Assembly (NCBI GenBank): GCA_026398615.1
Contig: JAPLSN010000004.1
Span: 1-55,888 of the forward strand
DNA length: 55,888 nucleotides
Direction of reading: 5' to 3'
Origin: Spirochaetota bacterium
GTDB taxonomy: Bacteria > Spirochaetota > Spirochaetia > Treponematales > UBA12059
Position 1 is the first letter of the stretch. Each line of letters begins with the position of its first letter. Position numbers and translations under genes: made by a program. The notes beneath the pieces are model-generated. The model saw nothing but the letters and a program-made list of their open reading frames with translations. It was not told where the DNA came from and did no database searches. This document shows, piece after piece, positions 1 to 8,293 of this stretch.

Positions 1-1000
1 AGGCGCGGCCGCTGCGGATCGCGGTGAAGAAGTCGCCGTCGGGCACGATGCACAGCCGCTGCGCCCAGGGCCGGAGAAGGTCGTCGAGCTTGGTCCCGAA
101 GGGCATTCCGAGATCCGCCAGCGTCCGGTACTCGCCCATCACGACCTTCCTCGCGTACACCTTGAATCGGTCGAAACCGTAGCGCCCGACCAGATCCAGC
201 GAAAAATCCCTGCAGGCGAGGAAGTATTCGTAAGAACGCTCGACCGTCGTGGCGGTCACCGCGGCCCTCACTTCCTCGCGCGTCCTGATCGGACCGTCCG
301 GCGCGTAGAACCGATCGGTCTTGCTCCTGAAATCGGCCAGGTCGAAGGTGGAACCGTCCACGCGGCCGCCGTACGCGCTCATTAGATCCCCCATGAACAA
401 CGCGACCGATTCCTCGGTAAAACGGCGCACGCCCGCCATGCGGGCGTCATATTCGGAACCGGAAGGCTTCGCGACGTTCGCCACGCCCCTCGGCATGGAC
501 CTCGTCGCCAGGGAGTGGACGGTGGCATGGACGAGGGAAGGTTCCCAATCCCTGTCCAGGTTGATGAAAATATAATAACCGTCGTCGGAAACGCAGGAAT
601 CGGCGGCCGCCTCGTTCGCGAAAAACTCCTTGGCCATCTCGGAGAAGAAACGGAAATCCCCCGAGGGCCTGCCCTTGAGCCGCCTGACGACCAGGGGATC
701 TCCCGAGGAGAGGACGCCGTAGTCGGACTTCGTGGCGAAGATCACGGCTTCCCGCCGCGCGACCCTGTCGATCGCGATGTCGAGGGTCCCGGCGATGGTC
801 CCGAGGTCGCTTTCATACCGCTTCAGGAAGAGATCGCGCCGTTCCCTCGGGAGATACTTGTCGAAGAACACGATCGTGTCCCCGATGTCGTCGACCGCGA
901 ACCTGCTCCGGACCGCCCCGGTCAGGAACCAGGCGGCCGCGCCAATTGCCGTCACCGTGGCGGCCACGAACACGATATTCCCGAGCGTCTGTTTCGTCAT
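1..1000 (-). CDS. Membrane-anchored hypothetical protein, degenerate peptidase-MA-like (C-terminus cut by window edge)
   Basis: I read this frame directly: it opens at the ATG complementary to 998-1000 and stays open to the window edge, giving about 333 residues without a stop. GGGAGG lies 4 nt upstream. Residues 8-28 form one hydrophobic helix (uncleaved anchor or signal peptide); the rest looks extracytoplasmic. Around residue 162 there is HATVH, in the place where gluzincin peptidases (peptidase MA-like) carry HEXXH, and about 35 residues later TEESVALFMGDLM resembles the downstream Glu helix of that fold. The catalytic Glu is Ala here, so if the resemblance is real the protein is probably not an active protease. 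It is divergent from the FliL-like gene and has its own promoter at 1057-1085. Function unknown; existence as a gene is well supported, the family is a guess. Confidence 0.65.
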   Translation of the reverse strand, partial: MTKQTLGNIVFVAATVTAIGAAAWFLTGAVRSRFAVDDIGDTIVFFDKYLPRERRDLFLKRYESDLGTIAGTLDIAIDRVARREAVIFATKSDYGVLSSGDPLVVRRLKGRPSGDFRFFSEMAKEFFANEAAADSCVSDDGYYIFINLDRDWEPSLVHATVHSLATRSMPRGVANVAKPSGSEYDARMAGVRRFTEESVALFMGDLMSAYGGRVDGSTFDLADFRSKTDRFYAPDGPIRTREEVRAAVTATTVERSYEYFLACRDFSLDLVGRYGFDRFKVYARKVVMGEYRTLADLGMPFGTKLDDLLRPWAQRLCIVPDGDFFTAIRSGRA

Positions 1001-1340
1001 CCCGCCTCCCGCTCCCGGCGGACCCCGCCGCGGCAACGGCAAGGCTCTCATCGGCAATTGTAGGCGGCCGGGGCGCACTAGACAAGACCAGGAATGCCCT
1101 GTCCGCGCGACCCGGATGCGCGCGCCTTGCCATGCGCCGTCCGGCTCGCTAGGATGGCGTATACGTCATGACACGATCATGGAAACGATCGCACTCCGTG
1201 ATCGGATCGCGGAGTCCATGACCGTCACGGGCCTCGCCACGCATCCATCCCGGTCAGTCCCTCCCATTTCCGGGCGCCGGGCATCGCGGCCGCTTTGACG
1301 GATGTCCGGCGCGGCCGAAACCGACGGGGGGAGGAATTGC
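1001..1340. other. Divergent intergenic region
   Basis: This 340-base stretch separates two divergent genes. It holds the minus-strand promoter at 1057-1085. Near the plus-strand gene there is a GGAGG Shine-Dalgarno at 1330-1334, but no convincing plus-strand promoter could be picked out. A short imperfect inverted repeat built on ACTCCG/CGGAGT lies at about 1193-1218. No coding frame with gene-like composition was found. Confidence 0.5.
1057..1085 (-). promoter_or_regulatory. Sigma-70-type promoter for the 1..1000 gene
   Basis: Read on the minus strand: TTGTCT (1080-1085), 17-bp spacer, TACAAT (1057-1062). The predicted start lies near 1050, giving a leader of about 50 nt that carries the GGGAGG ribosome-binding site. 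Confidence 0.6.
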
Positions 1341-1829
1341 ATGGACGATCGGGAAGGAATGGACGGCGAACGCGCCCGACCGGGCCTGGCAAGGGCGCTC
1401 TTCCTGAGCGCGGTCGTGCTGTGCGCCGTCGTGGCCGCGGGAACCGTGTACGGGCTCCTCTCGGGATCGCGGGCCAGGGCCGCCGCCCGCGACGCCGCGA
1501 ACGAGGCGGGGGTCGCGTCGGGAAGCGCCGTCTACCTCGGCATCGGCGCCATACGCGCGAAGACGCTCGACGAACCTCCAGCCGTCGTGGTGGCTTCGGT
1601 GAGCTTCCCCTACGACGCGTCGTCCCGGGAATTCAAGGAAGAGCTCTTCGGCAAGCGCGACGCCCTCAGGAAGGCATGCGAATCCTTCTTCGCCTCGAAG
1701 AAGGCGGAGGAGCTGCACCCGGCCTTCCTCGGCCGGGTCAAGGCCGGGCTCCGCGACGCACTCAACGACGTCCTCTCGCTGGGCAAGGTCGAAACGGTCT
1801 GGTTCGGCGATTATTCCGTCATCAGGTAG
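1341..1829 (+). CDS. FliL-like flagellar basal-body-associated protein
   Basis: 162 residues. FliL sits in the inner membrane next to the stator and C-ring and supports motor torque. Residues about 18-40 form one transmembrane helix after a charged cytoplasmic N-terminus. The periplasmic part follows the FliL pattern: a V-x-V-S-F-P-Y strand, then a helix ending SFFASKKAEEL, a second helix (GRVKAGLRDALNDVL) and the final strand VETVWFGDYSVIR. The start at 1341 is chosen because GGAGG lies 6 nt upstream; an in-frame ATG at 1302 has no such site. No other flagellar gene is in view, so this may be a stand-alone FliL-domain paralogue and not the copy in the main flagellar operon. It converges on the HD gene with only 6 bases between stops. 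Confidence 0.7.
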   Translation: MDDREGMDGERARPGLARALFLSAVVLCAVVAAGTVYGLLSGSRARAAARDAANEAGVASGSAVYLGIGAIRAKTLDEPPAVVVASVSFPYDASSREFKEELFGKRDALRKACESFFASKKAEELHPAFLGRVKAGLRDALNDVLSLGKVETVWFGDYSVIR

Positions 1830-1835
1830 TCCGGC

Positions 1836-2510
1836 TCAATCCAGGCCGGCCACTTCGCGCCCGATCTCCCGGAGGATGCGCTCCATGCGCTCGTGGCGGG
1901 CTCCGGCCATGCGCGCGCCGAGCGTCGTGCGCATCCGGTCCTTGAGGTGCCGCAGCTTGATCTCCCACTCGCGCTGGAAGGAATCCACCTCCGTCGCGTT
2001 GCTCTCCGGATCGATTTCGGCCCACGACGCATCCGGATAGTGGACCGATCGCCCGTGTTCGCCGAGCCAGAGCCAGGCGCGCGCGGCGCCGACCGCCCCG
2101 AGGGAATCCAGCTTGTCGGCGTCGTAGAGGCAATTCGCCTCCGGCGAGGACGGCTCGCGGCCGCGCCGGTGGCGGTGGGCGAGGATGGCTTCGAGGATGC
2201 GTTCCACGACGGCACCCTCCAGCCCGAGGGAAAGGAGGAAAGGCAAGGCCATCTCGGCCGAAACTTCCTCGTGCCGGTCGGGGCCGATGCGTTCCCCGGG
2301 CCTGCGGCCGATGTCGTGGAGGAGCGCGGCCGCGCGCACGACGAAAAGGTCCGCTCCCTCCTCCGCGGCGATGCGTTCGGCGACCGCGAGGACCCGCTCG
2401 ACGTGGGAAAAATCGTGGCTCGGGCCCGAGCCTTCGTGCGCTTCGATCGCGAAACGCCTCACGCGCGCGAGCAGGGCGTCCCGTTCATCCGTCATGTCGT
2501 CCGGTTTCAT
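1836..2510 (-). CDS. HD-domain metal-dependent phosphohydrolase
   Basis: 224 residues, cytoplasmic, no signal or membrane segment. The HD-superfamily metal site is complete: H36 in HDFSHVERV, H65-D66 in LLHDIG, H112 in ILAHRHR, and D130/D132 in YDADKLDSLG. This is the small stand-alone HD type (YedJ-like), predicted to hydrolyse a phosphoester such as a nucleotide; the substrate cannot be told from sequence. The second half contains an Arg-rich amphipathic helix (residues about 180-224). It has its own promoter (2520-2549) and is divergent from the next genes. A second ATG at codon 6 is possible. Confidence 0.8.
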   Translation of the reverse strand: MKPDDMTDERDALLARVRRFAIEAHEGSGPSHDFSHVERVLAVAERIAAEEGADLFVVRAAALLHDIGRRPGERIGPDRHEEVSAEMALPFLLSLGLEGAVVERILEAILAHRHRRGREPSSPEANCLYDADKLDSLGAVGAARAWLWLGEHGRSVHYPDASWAEIDPESNATEVDSFQREWEIKLRHLKDRMRTTLGARMAGARHERMERILREIGREVAGLD

Positions 2511-2519
2511 GCCGGCGCG

Positions 2520-2549
2520 ATCCTATCCGCGCCGCCGCCGCCCGGTCAA
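2520..2549 (-). promoter_or_regulatory. Promoter for the HD phosphohydrolase gene
   Basis: On the minus strand TTGACC (2544-2549), 18-bp spacer, TAGGAT (2520-2525). The -10 box ends 9 nt before the ATG at 2510, so the transcript leader would be only a few bases long and there is no Shine-Dalgarno. Confidence 0.6.
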
Positions 2550-2580
2550 GCGCCGGTCCGCGGAACGGCCCCGGGGTCGC

Positions 2581-2610
2581 TTGCGCGCGCGTCGCTCCTT
2601 CCGCTAGAAT
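2581..2610 (+). promoter_or_regulatory. Promoter, leaderless arrangement, for the 2617 small ORF and DUF6941 gene
   Basis: TTGCGC (2581-2586), 18-bp spacer, TAGAAT (2605-2610). The -10 box ends 6 nt before the ATG at 2617, so transcription should begin at or next to the start codon. It is back to back with the HD-gene promoter. Confidence 0.55.
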
Positions 2611-2616
2611 GATTCC

Positions 2617-2712
2617 ATGGTCGAAGCCCCCGCACCCGTCGCCGCCATCCCCGCGCCGTCAGACGTCTTCCCGGCAATCCTCGCCGGCCGCCGTCCCGGG
2701 GGCGCCGCGTGA
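2617..2712 (+). CDS. 31-residue leader-like ORF coupled to DUF6941 gene
   Basis: The ORF starts 6 nt after a good -10 box and ends in a TGA that overlaps the GTG start of the next gene (GTGA, 4 nt). The predicted peptide begins MVEAPAPVAAIPAPSD and is rich in Ala and Pro, with no membrane helix. Its position suggests either a small protein or a coupling leader that feeds ribosomes into the downstream gene. Composition alone does not prove it is a functional protein. Confidence 0.45.
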   Translation: MVEAPAPVAAIPAPSDVFPAILAGRRPGGAA

Positions 2713-3116
2713 CCGTGGAAATTTTCGCGTTGTGCGATTTCGCGCAGGACGTCGGGGGCAAGCTCACGGTCGTGGGCGCCTTCGACACGATCTTCGTGCG
2801 CGAACTGCCCGCCCGCCACCCGCTCATGTCCATCGCGCTCCGCCTGCGCTTCCCCGTCTACGAGCTCGGCGACCACGCCGTCCGCGTCACGATCAGGAAG
2901 TCCGACGGCGACCTGCTCATCCCCGCGTTCGAAGGAAAGCTCAAGGTCAACGGGATCGGCAACGATTCCGCCGTGACCGACCTCGCGATCCACCTGAACC
3001 AGGTCGCCTTCGAACGCACCGAATCCCTGAAAATCGTCCTCGAAGCGGACGGTGCCGAAGCAGCCGTCATCCCGCTGTATGTCCGCCTGCTCCCGCAGCA
3101 GGCAGGGAAGAACTGA
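2709..3116 (+). CDS. DUF6941 family protein
   Basis: 135 residues, starting with GTG and overlapping the preceding 31-residue ORF by 4 nt. The N-terminus (VEIFALCDFAQDVGGKL), the stretch VVGAFDTIF and the segment HPLMSIALRLRF are typical of a widespread uncharacterised cytoplasmic family annotated as DUF6941. The protein is all beta-strand by appearance with alternating hydrophobic residues and no signal peptide. No function is known for the family. The 3' end is followed within 50 bases by the IS3 remnant on the opposite strand, so this is the last intact gene of its transcription unit. Confidence 0.7.
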   Translation: MTVEIFALCDFAQDVGGKLTVVGAFDTIFVRELPARHPLMSIALRLRFPVYELGDHAVRVTIRKSDGDLLIPAFEGKLKVNGIGNDSAVTDLAIHLNQVAFERTESLKIVLEADGAEAAVIPLYVRLLPQQAGKN

Positions 3117-3162
3117 CGGGCAACCGGGATCGGGCCGCCTGAAAGAATCGCTGCCTGTACCT

Positions 3163-3318
3163 GCGGACCCAGCGCCTGAGCGTCTCTGCCGTACAACCAA
3201 TCCTGGCCGCCATGGAGCAGATGGCTGCACATTGAGATCCCTGCCCTTCCGCCTGCTCGCCGACCAGCCAAACCGCTCGTTCGCGCACCTCTTGTGAAAA
3301 CCTGTCTTCTTTGCCCAT
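3163..3318 (-). pseudogene. IS3-family transposase OrfA remnant
   Basis: About 52 residues match the start of an IS3-group OrfA: MGKEDRFSQEVRERAVWLV, then SMAARIGCTAETLRRWV, which is the helix-turn-helix that binds the element ends. Resemblance stops near 3163, before the leucine-zipper half, and no OrfB or terminal inverted repeats are seen. The frame then runs on into unrelated sequence. It is a decayed insertion-sequence fragment between the DUF6941 gene and the MuiA pair. Confidence 0.75.
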
Positions 3319-3450
3319 AACCTTATCCTCTCAAAGAATTCGGTCTCCGGCAATCCCGGGGCGGTTCACTTCCTCCATGACAACTCCATCTTCTCTGGGC
3401 CTCCGTGGCCGCCTTATCAGAAGTTCCTCCGAATCCCCGCTGCAACGCAG

Positions 3451-3473
3451 AAAAAGCCTCAGGTCTCCTGAAG
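3451..3473 (-). terminator. Rho-independent terminator of the MuiA pair
   Basis: On the minus strand, directly after the stop codon, CTTCAGG-AGA-CCTGAGG forms a 7-bp stem (one G-U pair) followed by CTTTTTC. It ends the two-gene minus-strand unit. Confidence 0.65.
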
Positions 3474-3474
3474 A

Positions 3475-5118
3475 TCAGTTCCCCACCACCGCCCCGAGAT
3501 CGAAGGATTTCCCGGATTCCACCAGGTACCGGAGGACGCGGGTCTCGGGCACGACGGGATCGGGCTTCACGGCCACGGTCCACGACACGATGCCTTCCTT
3601 GTCGCGCTCCCAGCCGGGGCTGCTCGACTCGTCGATCCGGACGCTCACTTCCTTGAGTTCGGAGAGGTAGACGGCCTCCCTGACCAGGACCTTCGCCTCG
3701 CGCCCCTTGAAGTTCGAGAGCGCGAACTTGACGGTCCTGCCGTAGGAGTTCTTCCCGATCAGCCCGAGGGCTGGCCTGTACAGGTCTTCCAGCACGATCC
3801 GCCTGATCCTGAGGTCGTCGTCGATGCCGAAGGAGAGGTTGACCCGCTCTCCCGGGGCGGCGTAGGCCAGGGGAGAGCGCCCGACGTAGCTGCCGTTGCG
3901 GTACAGGCTGTTGCTCCCGGCAAGGAAGGGCAGGCCCGTGGAGTTCGCGAAGGACGCCTTCAGGTACACGAACTCCATCAGCTCCGGCACCGTCTCGTAC
4001 GCGGTTTCCGCGGGGAATTCCCGTTCCAGGATGACGACCTTGTGCCACGAACCGTCCGAGGGGATGGTCGCCTTTTCCCCGACCGTGAACACCGTGGAGA
4101 CGGACTCCTTCCGCGCGGCCCCTTCCCCGCCGGAAACCGGCTCTTCCCCCGCATCGGACTCGCCGCCGAGGGCCCCCGGTTCCACCGCTTCGGGTTCCGA
4201 AGGCAGGGACGCGTCCAGGTCCTGGATGTCCTTGCCTTCCACGACGATGGTCTTCGTGCGTTTCTGCGCGGTGGAGGAAAGGTAGACCGGGTACACCAGG
4301 GGGATCTCGGGCGAGAGCTGCACGGCGGCCGTGGACAGGAGGATGGCCGCATCCTCCCATGCCTCGCCCGTAGCCTGGCGGACCGCCCCGAAGTACTTGA
4401 AGCCGAGCTTGCCCGTCTCCGTGTCCAGGAAGCTGTCATAGACAGGCCGCCACGAAGCGTTCGGGACGATGTAGGAAACTTCCACGTCGATCTCGAGCGC
4501 GGCCGCGGCTTCGATCGTGAGAACGATGGAGCAGCGCTCCTTCCTGTCCAGGTTGTCGATCTTCCGGAGGGCTTCCCTGAGGCGGACGAGGGCTTTTTCC
4601 CCCTCCGAGTACTTTCTGTTGAGTTCGAGGAGCTTGCCGGTCGTGGTCCGCTCCCGGCCCTCGACGAACGCGAGGGCTTCCCTGAGCCGCGCGACGGAAG
4701 AATCCCGCTCGAGGAGTATGGCGTTGAGGGATTGCCGCAGGTAGTCGGCGAGCTCCGCGACGAGGCTGGACTCCAGGCTGAAGACCGCCTTGGCGTCCAG
4801 CAGCTCCGCGAGCGACGCGACCGCGCTCCTGGCTTCCTCCCATACCGCCTTGTGCTCATTTTCCCGGTAGAACCAGAGGGTTTCCCGTTCCAGCCCCGCG
4901 GCGGCGAGCGTGACGCCTTCCGACCTGATCCCGGCCTTGATGGATTCCTCGACGATCCCGGTTCCGAGTTCCGTGAAGCAGACGCGGTTTTCGCCGGGAA
5001 CGAGCTCGGCCCGCCGGCTTCGCGTCACCAGGGCGCGGTCCGCGAACACGGTCACGGAAACGACCTTGCTGTTGCAGGATGCGGCCTGCACCGGATCAGT
5101 CACGAGTACGTTCGTCAT
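3475..5118 (-). CDS. MuiA/DUF4139 family protein, second of a tandem pair
   Basis: 547 residues. The layout is that of the mucoidy-inhibitor MuiA family: an N-terminal DUF4140 strand region (VVSVTVFADRALVTRSRRAEL, then GENRVCFTELG), a helical coiled-coil middle (about 85-185), and a C-terminal DUF4139 beta domain opening with NASWRPVYDSFLD and a GEAWEDAAILLSTA motif. An acidic low-complexity insert lies near 290-320. There is no signal peptide. The start is fixed by an ATGA overlap with the upstream gene; the frame stays open farther upstream by chance. Family function is unknown; members are thought to act at the envelope or in polysaccharide control. It ends at a terminator. Confidence 0.75.
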   Translation of the reverse strand: MTNVLVTDPVQAASCNSKVVSVTVFADRALVTRSRRAELVPGENRVCFTELGTGIVEESIKAGIRSEGVTLAAAGLERETLWFYRENEHKAVWEEARSAVASLAELLDAKAVFSLESSLVAELADYLRQSLNAILLERDSSVARLREALAFVEGRERTTTGKLLELNRKYSEGEKALVRLREALRKIDNLDRKERCSIVLTIEAAAALEIDVEVSYIVPNASWRPVYDSFLDTETGKLGFKYFGAVRQATGEAWEDAAILLSTAAVQLSPEIPLVYPVYLSSTAQKRTKTIVVEGKDIQDLDASLPSEPEAVEPGALGGESDAGEEPVSGGEGAARKESVSTVFTVGEKATIPSDGSWHKVVILEREFPAETAYETVPELMEFVYLKASFANSTGLPFLAGSNSLYRNGSYVGRSPLAYAAPGERVNLSFGIDDDLRIRRIVLEDLYRPALGLIGKNSYGRTVKFALSNFKGREAKVLVREAVYLSELKEVSVRIDESSSPGWERDKEGIVSWTVAVKPDPVVPETRVLRYLVESGKSFDLGAVVGN

Positions 5119-7133
5119 GCAGCGCCTCCGGTCCAGGTGCCGTCGTGGGGTTCCGCGCCCGTCGTCAGGACGATGCGGCAATCTTCCTTCACTTTCACCG
5201 AGTAGCGTATCTCGATGAGCAGCTTTTCGCCCGGCTTCAGGGTCTCCCGCCAGAAGACGATGTTGCGGTCGGAGCTGAGGGCGGGCGGCCTGGAATACCG
5301 GATGTCGACGACATCGGCATCCTTCGGATTCGATGCCACGGGCACGCGGTCGAAGATCTCGATCTCGACCGGCTTGTCCTTGAAGCTGAGGATTTCGATG
5401 ACCACCTCGAAGTCGGTGATCGTCTCGCGGGACGCGATGCCTTTCGTCCTGCCCTTCGCGTTCTCCCTGCTGATGACCTTGATGTCCTCGTCGACCCCGA
5501 GCGACACGGCGATCTCCTGTCCGGCGGCGACCGTCGGGAGCCGTATGCCGGCGACGAAATCGTTCCCCAGAAAGACCTGGGCCGGACCGCCGGGCAGGGG
5601 CGCGCCCGAATTCGTGAAGAGCGCCTTGAGGTAAACCCGTTCGCTTGCCGCGGGCACGGCGACATGCACGAGCCTGACGGGAACGCTCATGGTTTTTACC
5701 GGGACCTGGACGTACGAGTCGACCGACGGGACCGTGTTCTCCGACTTCGCGGCCTCGTAACGGTAATCGAAGCCCCCGCAGGACTCCTGCGGATCGTCGC
5801 CGTCCTGGAAGAAACCGTTGATCCCGGACAGGCCGTCGTCCGGAAGTTGCGGCCGGGACGGAGGGGACAGGAACCCGGCGATTTCGCCGAAGATCCGGGG
5901 CAGGGATTCCGCGCCGGGGACCGCGCCGAGCATGGCGTCCACCGCCGTGATGCACCCGTAGACGGAATCTCCCTGCATCTGGCTTTTTGCCGGGGGACAG
6001 GGTACCGCCGCGGGACGCGGAGCCGGGGGCGGCCGGAAGCCGGGAGACGGCGCGGCAGCCCGGGTCGATGCGGCAAGTCCCCCGCCTGAAGCCATACCGT
6101 ATCCCCTGGAGGATTCCTCGCGACTGGACCGCAGGTCGGACTTGGCTTTCATCATGACGGGGATTGAGGCCCTGGCTTCGGCCATGGGCGCCGGTTCGTC
6201 CCCGGCGCACGCTTCATCCATCTCGAGTTCGCTCGACGCCAGTTCCTTCATCATCTCCGCCGGCCTGCGCGCGAGCTGGCCCGCCGGGGCTGCCGCCCGG
6301 ACGATCGCCTCGGCGGCGGCTTCCCGGAGACGCCGGGATCTCAGCTCGGGCAGCCTGCAGTCGGCGAGGGGCATCGCCGTGGAAAAAAGGAGTCCCACGT
6401 CGTTCCATGCCTCCCCGCTCTCCTGCCGGACCATGGAATGGAAGGAAATCTCCGCGACGCTTCGGGCGGGCAGGACGCGGATGCCGTACGCGGGATGCCA
6501 CGACGCGTCGTCCTGGAGGCAGGAAAGGCGCACGGGGAACTCGCCCTTCGATTCCGCGTCCAGGAGGAGGATCGCGTCGCGCTCGATGACGTTTTCCTGG
6601 GACCGGACCAGGTCGAAAGCTTCCTGCGCGGCGTTCAGTTTCTCGTCGGTTTCCAGGAACGCGAAAAAGGCTTCCCGCGCCGAAGCGCGGTTGGCCATGA
6701 GCTTCCCCTCGAGGAAGGCGAGGAACTCCTGCCAGTACTGGACGTTGATGAGTCCGGGCCGCTCCTGGTCCAGGAGTTCGGAGATGGATCCCCGGTCGGC
6801 GAACAGGAGGTACTCGTCCCGGAGGGCGCGCAGGCGGTTCCCGGTCGACATCCTTTCGTCGCGCAAGGCGTTGACGCGGGCTTCCAGGACTCCGTAGCGG
6901 CTCTCGGGGTTTTCGGCGGGGACAATCCGGTCTTCCACCGCGATCTCGGCGATCCTGCATCCCGGGCCGGTTTCCGCGCGGACGGAATCGAGTGTCAGGC
7001 ACGAGGGAAGCGGCCCCGCGAGTACGCGGTTTTCGCCCTTTTCCAGGCGAATCATCGCTTCCCGGACGATCCTGGCCTGGCTCGGATAGACCGTGACCTC
7101 GACGATCGACGGCGTACAATGGACTTCGTTCAT
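5115..7133 (-). CDS. MuiA/DUF4139 family protein, first of a tandem pair
   Basis: 672 residues, same architecture as its neighbour: DUF4140-like start (VEVTVYPSQARIVREAMIRL and KGENRVLAGPLPSC), a long helical region (about 80-185), and DUF4139 strands starting at DDASWHPAYGIRVLP and GEAWNDVGLLFSTAMP. A large insert (about 275-450) is rich in Ala, Pro, Ser and Arg and looks disordered. No signal peptide. It overlaps the following paralogue by 4 nt (ATGA), so the two are translationally coupled and probably form a hetero-oligomer or act in sequence; that is inference from arrangement only. No Shine-Dalgarno was obvious. Confidence 0.75.
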   Translation of the reverse strand: MNEVHCTPSIVEVTVYPSQARIVREAMIRLEKGENRVLAGPLPSCLTLDSVRAETGPGCRIAEIAVEDRIVPAENPESRYGVLEARVNALRDERMSTGNRLRALRDEYLLFADRGSISELLDQERPGLINVQYWQEFLAFLEGKLMANRASAREAFFAFLETDEKLNAAQEAFDLVRSQENVIERDAILLLDAESKGEFPVRLSCLQDDASWHPAYGIRVLPARSVAEISFHSMVRQESGEAWNDVGLLFSTAMPLADCRLPELRSRRLREAAAEAIVRAAAPAGQLARRPAEMMKELASSELEMDEACAGDEPAPMAEARASIPVMMKAKSDLRSSREESSRGYGMASGGGLAASTRAAAPSPGFRPPPAPRPAAVPCPPAKSQMQGDSVYGCITAVDAMLGAVPGAESLPRIFGEIAGFLSPPSRPQLPDDGLSGINGFFQDGDDPQESCGGFDYRYEAAKSENTVPSVDSYVQVPVKTMSVPVRLVHVAVPAASERVYLKALFTNSGAPLPGGPAQVFLGNDFVAGIRLPTVAAGQEIAVSLGVDEDIKVISRENAKGRTKGIASRETITDFEVVIEILSFKDKPVEIEIFDRVPVASNPKDADVVDIRYSRPPALSSDRNIVFWRETLKPGEKLLIEIRYSVKVKEDCRIVLTTGAEPHDGTWTGGAA

Positions 7134-7184
7134 GCAGAATCCCCCTTGTCGGGTCCCGGTCCGATGCGGCGCCGAAGGAAAACT

Positions 7185-8243
7185 TCAACGGCCATCCAGA
7201 AGTGTAATCGCCGCCCCGGCCGTCGGCAAGGAAGAGCCGCCGGGTATCCGCCGCGATCCGGGCGTTTTGTCGCGGGAGAATGCGCCGTACGGCCATCCCC
7301 AGGAAGGCGGCAGCTCGAAGGAAAGGTCGTGGCCGTCCAGGCCGGCGAAACCGAGGCTGGCGCAATGGAGGGCCTGGTAGGGCATGACAAGGCGGCCCGA
7401 GTCGGCTTCGCTCAGGTTGCCGTCGGCGAAACGCAGGAAACAGCTTTCGTCGAGACCGTAGAGCTTGTCGCCGACCACCGGGTAGCCGAGGGAACGCAGG
7501 GTGGCGCGGATCTGGTGGGTCCGGCCGGTGAGCGCTTCGGCCCGCAGGAGGCTGAAACCGGCGGCCCGGCCGAGGAGTACGAAACGGGTTTCGCAGGGCT
7601 CCGCGTCGGCCGAAGGCGAGGCGTGGCCCGAAGGAGACGGGTTTCCCTTCGGGAACGCGCAACCGCCGACGAACGCGCGCTTTTTCCGGACGACGCTCGC
7701 CGTGTCGCGGACGAGGAAGCCACGCGCGGAAAAATCACCGGGCACGGAGCCGTGGACCATGACGAGGTAGCCCTTGGCGATGCCGCCCGAATCCTGGAGG
7801 GCCTGGACGTGCCGGGTCGCCGCCGGGCTCAGGCAGGCGAGGACGAGTCCCGAGGTTTCGCGGTCCAGCCTCGTGGCGATGTGCACCGAGTCGTGGCGCC
7901 GCTTGAGGAGATACCACAGGCTGTGCTTGAAGAAACGCCCGCCCGGGTGACAGGGAAGGAGGGAAGGCTTGTTCACGACGAGGAAGTCCCCGTCCTCGTG
8001 GAGCACGGAATAGTTTTCGTCCACGGGGGGCTCGATGCCCTCGGGCGGCGCGAACGCCACGCGGTCTCCCGCGCGGAGCGCCGCCGCCGCCCCGGAGGGC
8101 TGGCCGTTCACGGTGACCTGACCGCCCGCGATGAAGGCACTCCACGCGCCGGCGCCGCAATACGCGAAGCGCCGGACGAGCCAGTCGAGCAAGGGTGAAC
8201 CCGAATCCTGCGTGCGTATCGTCGAGGCGACTATCCGTTCCAT
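7185..8243 (-). CDS. RluA-family pseudouridine synthase
   Basis: 352 residues, isomerises uridine in rRNA or tRNA. Residues about 16-70 form an S4-like RNA-binding domain (GGQVTVNGQPS). The catalytic domain has the RluA motif HIATRLDRETSGLV with catalytic D127, the NKPSLLPCHPGG loop and the GRTHQIR motif near residue 245, followed by GYPVVGDKLYG. A Ser/Gly-rich insert lies near 203-213, and the last 30 residues are a low-complexity tail absent from typical members. Target RNA cannot be assigned. It is divergent from the radical SAM gene with 50 bases between starts. Confidence 0.85.
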   Translation of the reverse strand: MERIVASTIRTQDSGSPLLDWLVRRFAYCGAGAWSAFIAGGQVTVNGQPSGAAAALRAGDRVAFAPPEGIEPPVDENYSVLHEDGDFLVVNKPSLLPCHPGGRFFKHSLWYLLKRRHDSVHIATRLDRETSGLVLACLSPAATRHVQALQDSGGIAKGYLVMVHGSVPGDFSARGFLVRDTASVVRKKRAFVGGCAFPKGNPSPSGHASPSADAEPCETRFVLLGRAAGFSLLRAEALTGRTHQIRATLRSLGYPVVGDKLYGLDESCFLRFADGNLSEADSGRLVMPYQALHCASLGFAGLDGHDLSFELPPSWGWPYGAFSRDKTPGSRRIPGGSSLPTAGAAITLLDGR

Positions 8244-8282
8244 GTACCCGTGATGATAGACTATTCCGCCTCCCGCAGATAG

Positions 8283-8288
8283 TATCCT
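8283..8288 (+). promoter_or_regulatory. -10 box for the radical SAM gene, leaderless arrangement
   Basis: TATCCT ends 5 nt before the ATG at 8294. The matching -35 is weak (GACTAT at 8259-8264 with 18-bp spacing). No Shine-Dalgarno precedes the ATG, consistent with a leaderless transcript. Confidence 0.35.
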
Positions 8289-8293
8289 GCGCG

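Noticed and set aside
5119-6210. Continuous frame that would fuse the second MuiA gene to 364 upstream codons
   Set aside because: The extension runs antisense-free but in a different frame inside the first MuiA gene, is Arg/Pro/Gly-rich, and an ATGA overlap marks the real start at 5118.
6438-8198. 586-codon plus-strand frame across the MuiA and RluA genes
   Set aside because: It spans two well-recognised minus-strand genes and shows no family motif.
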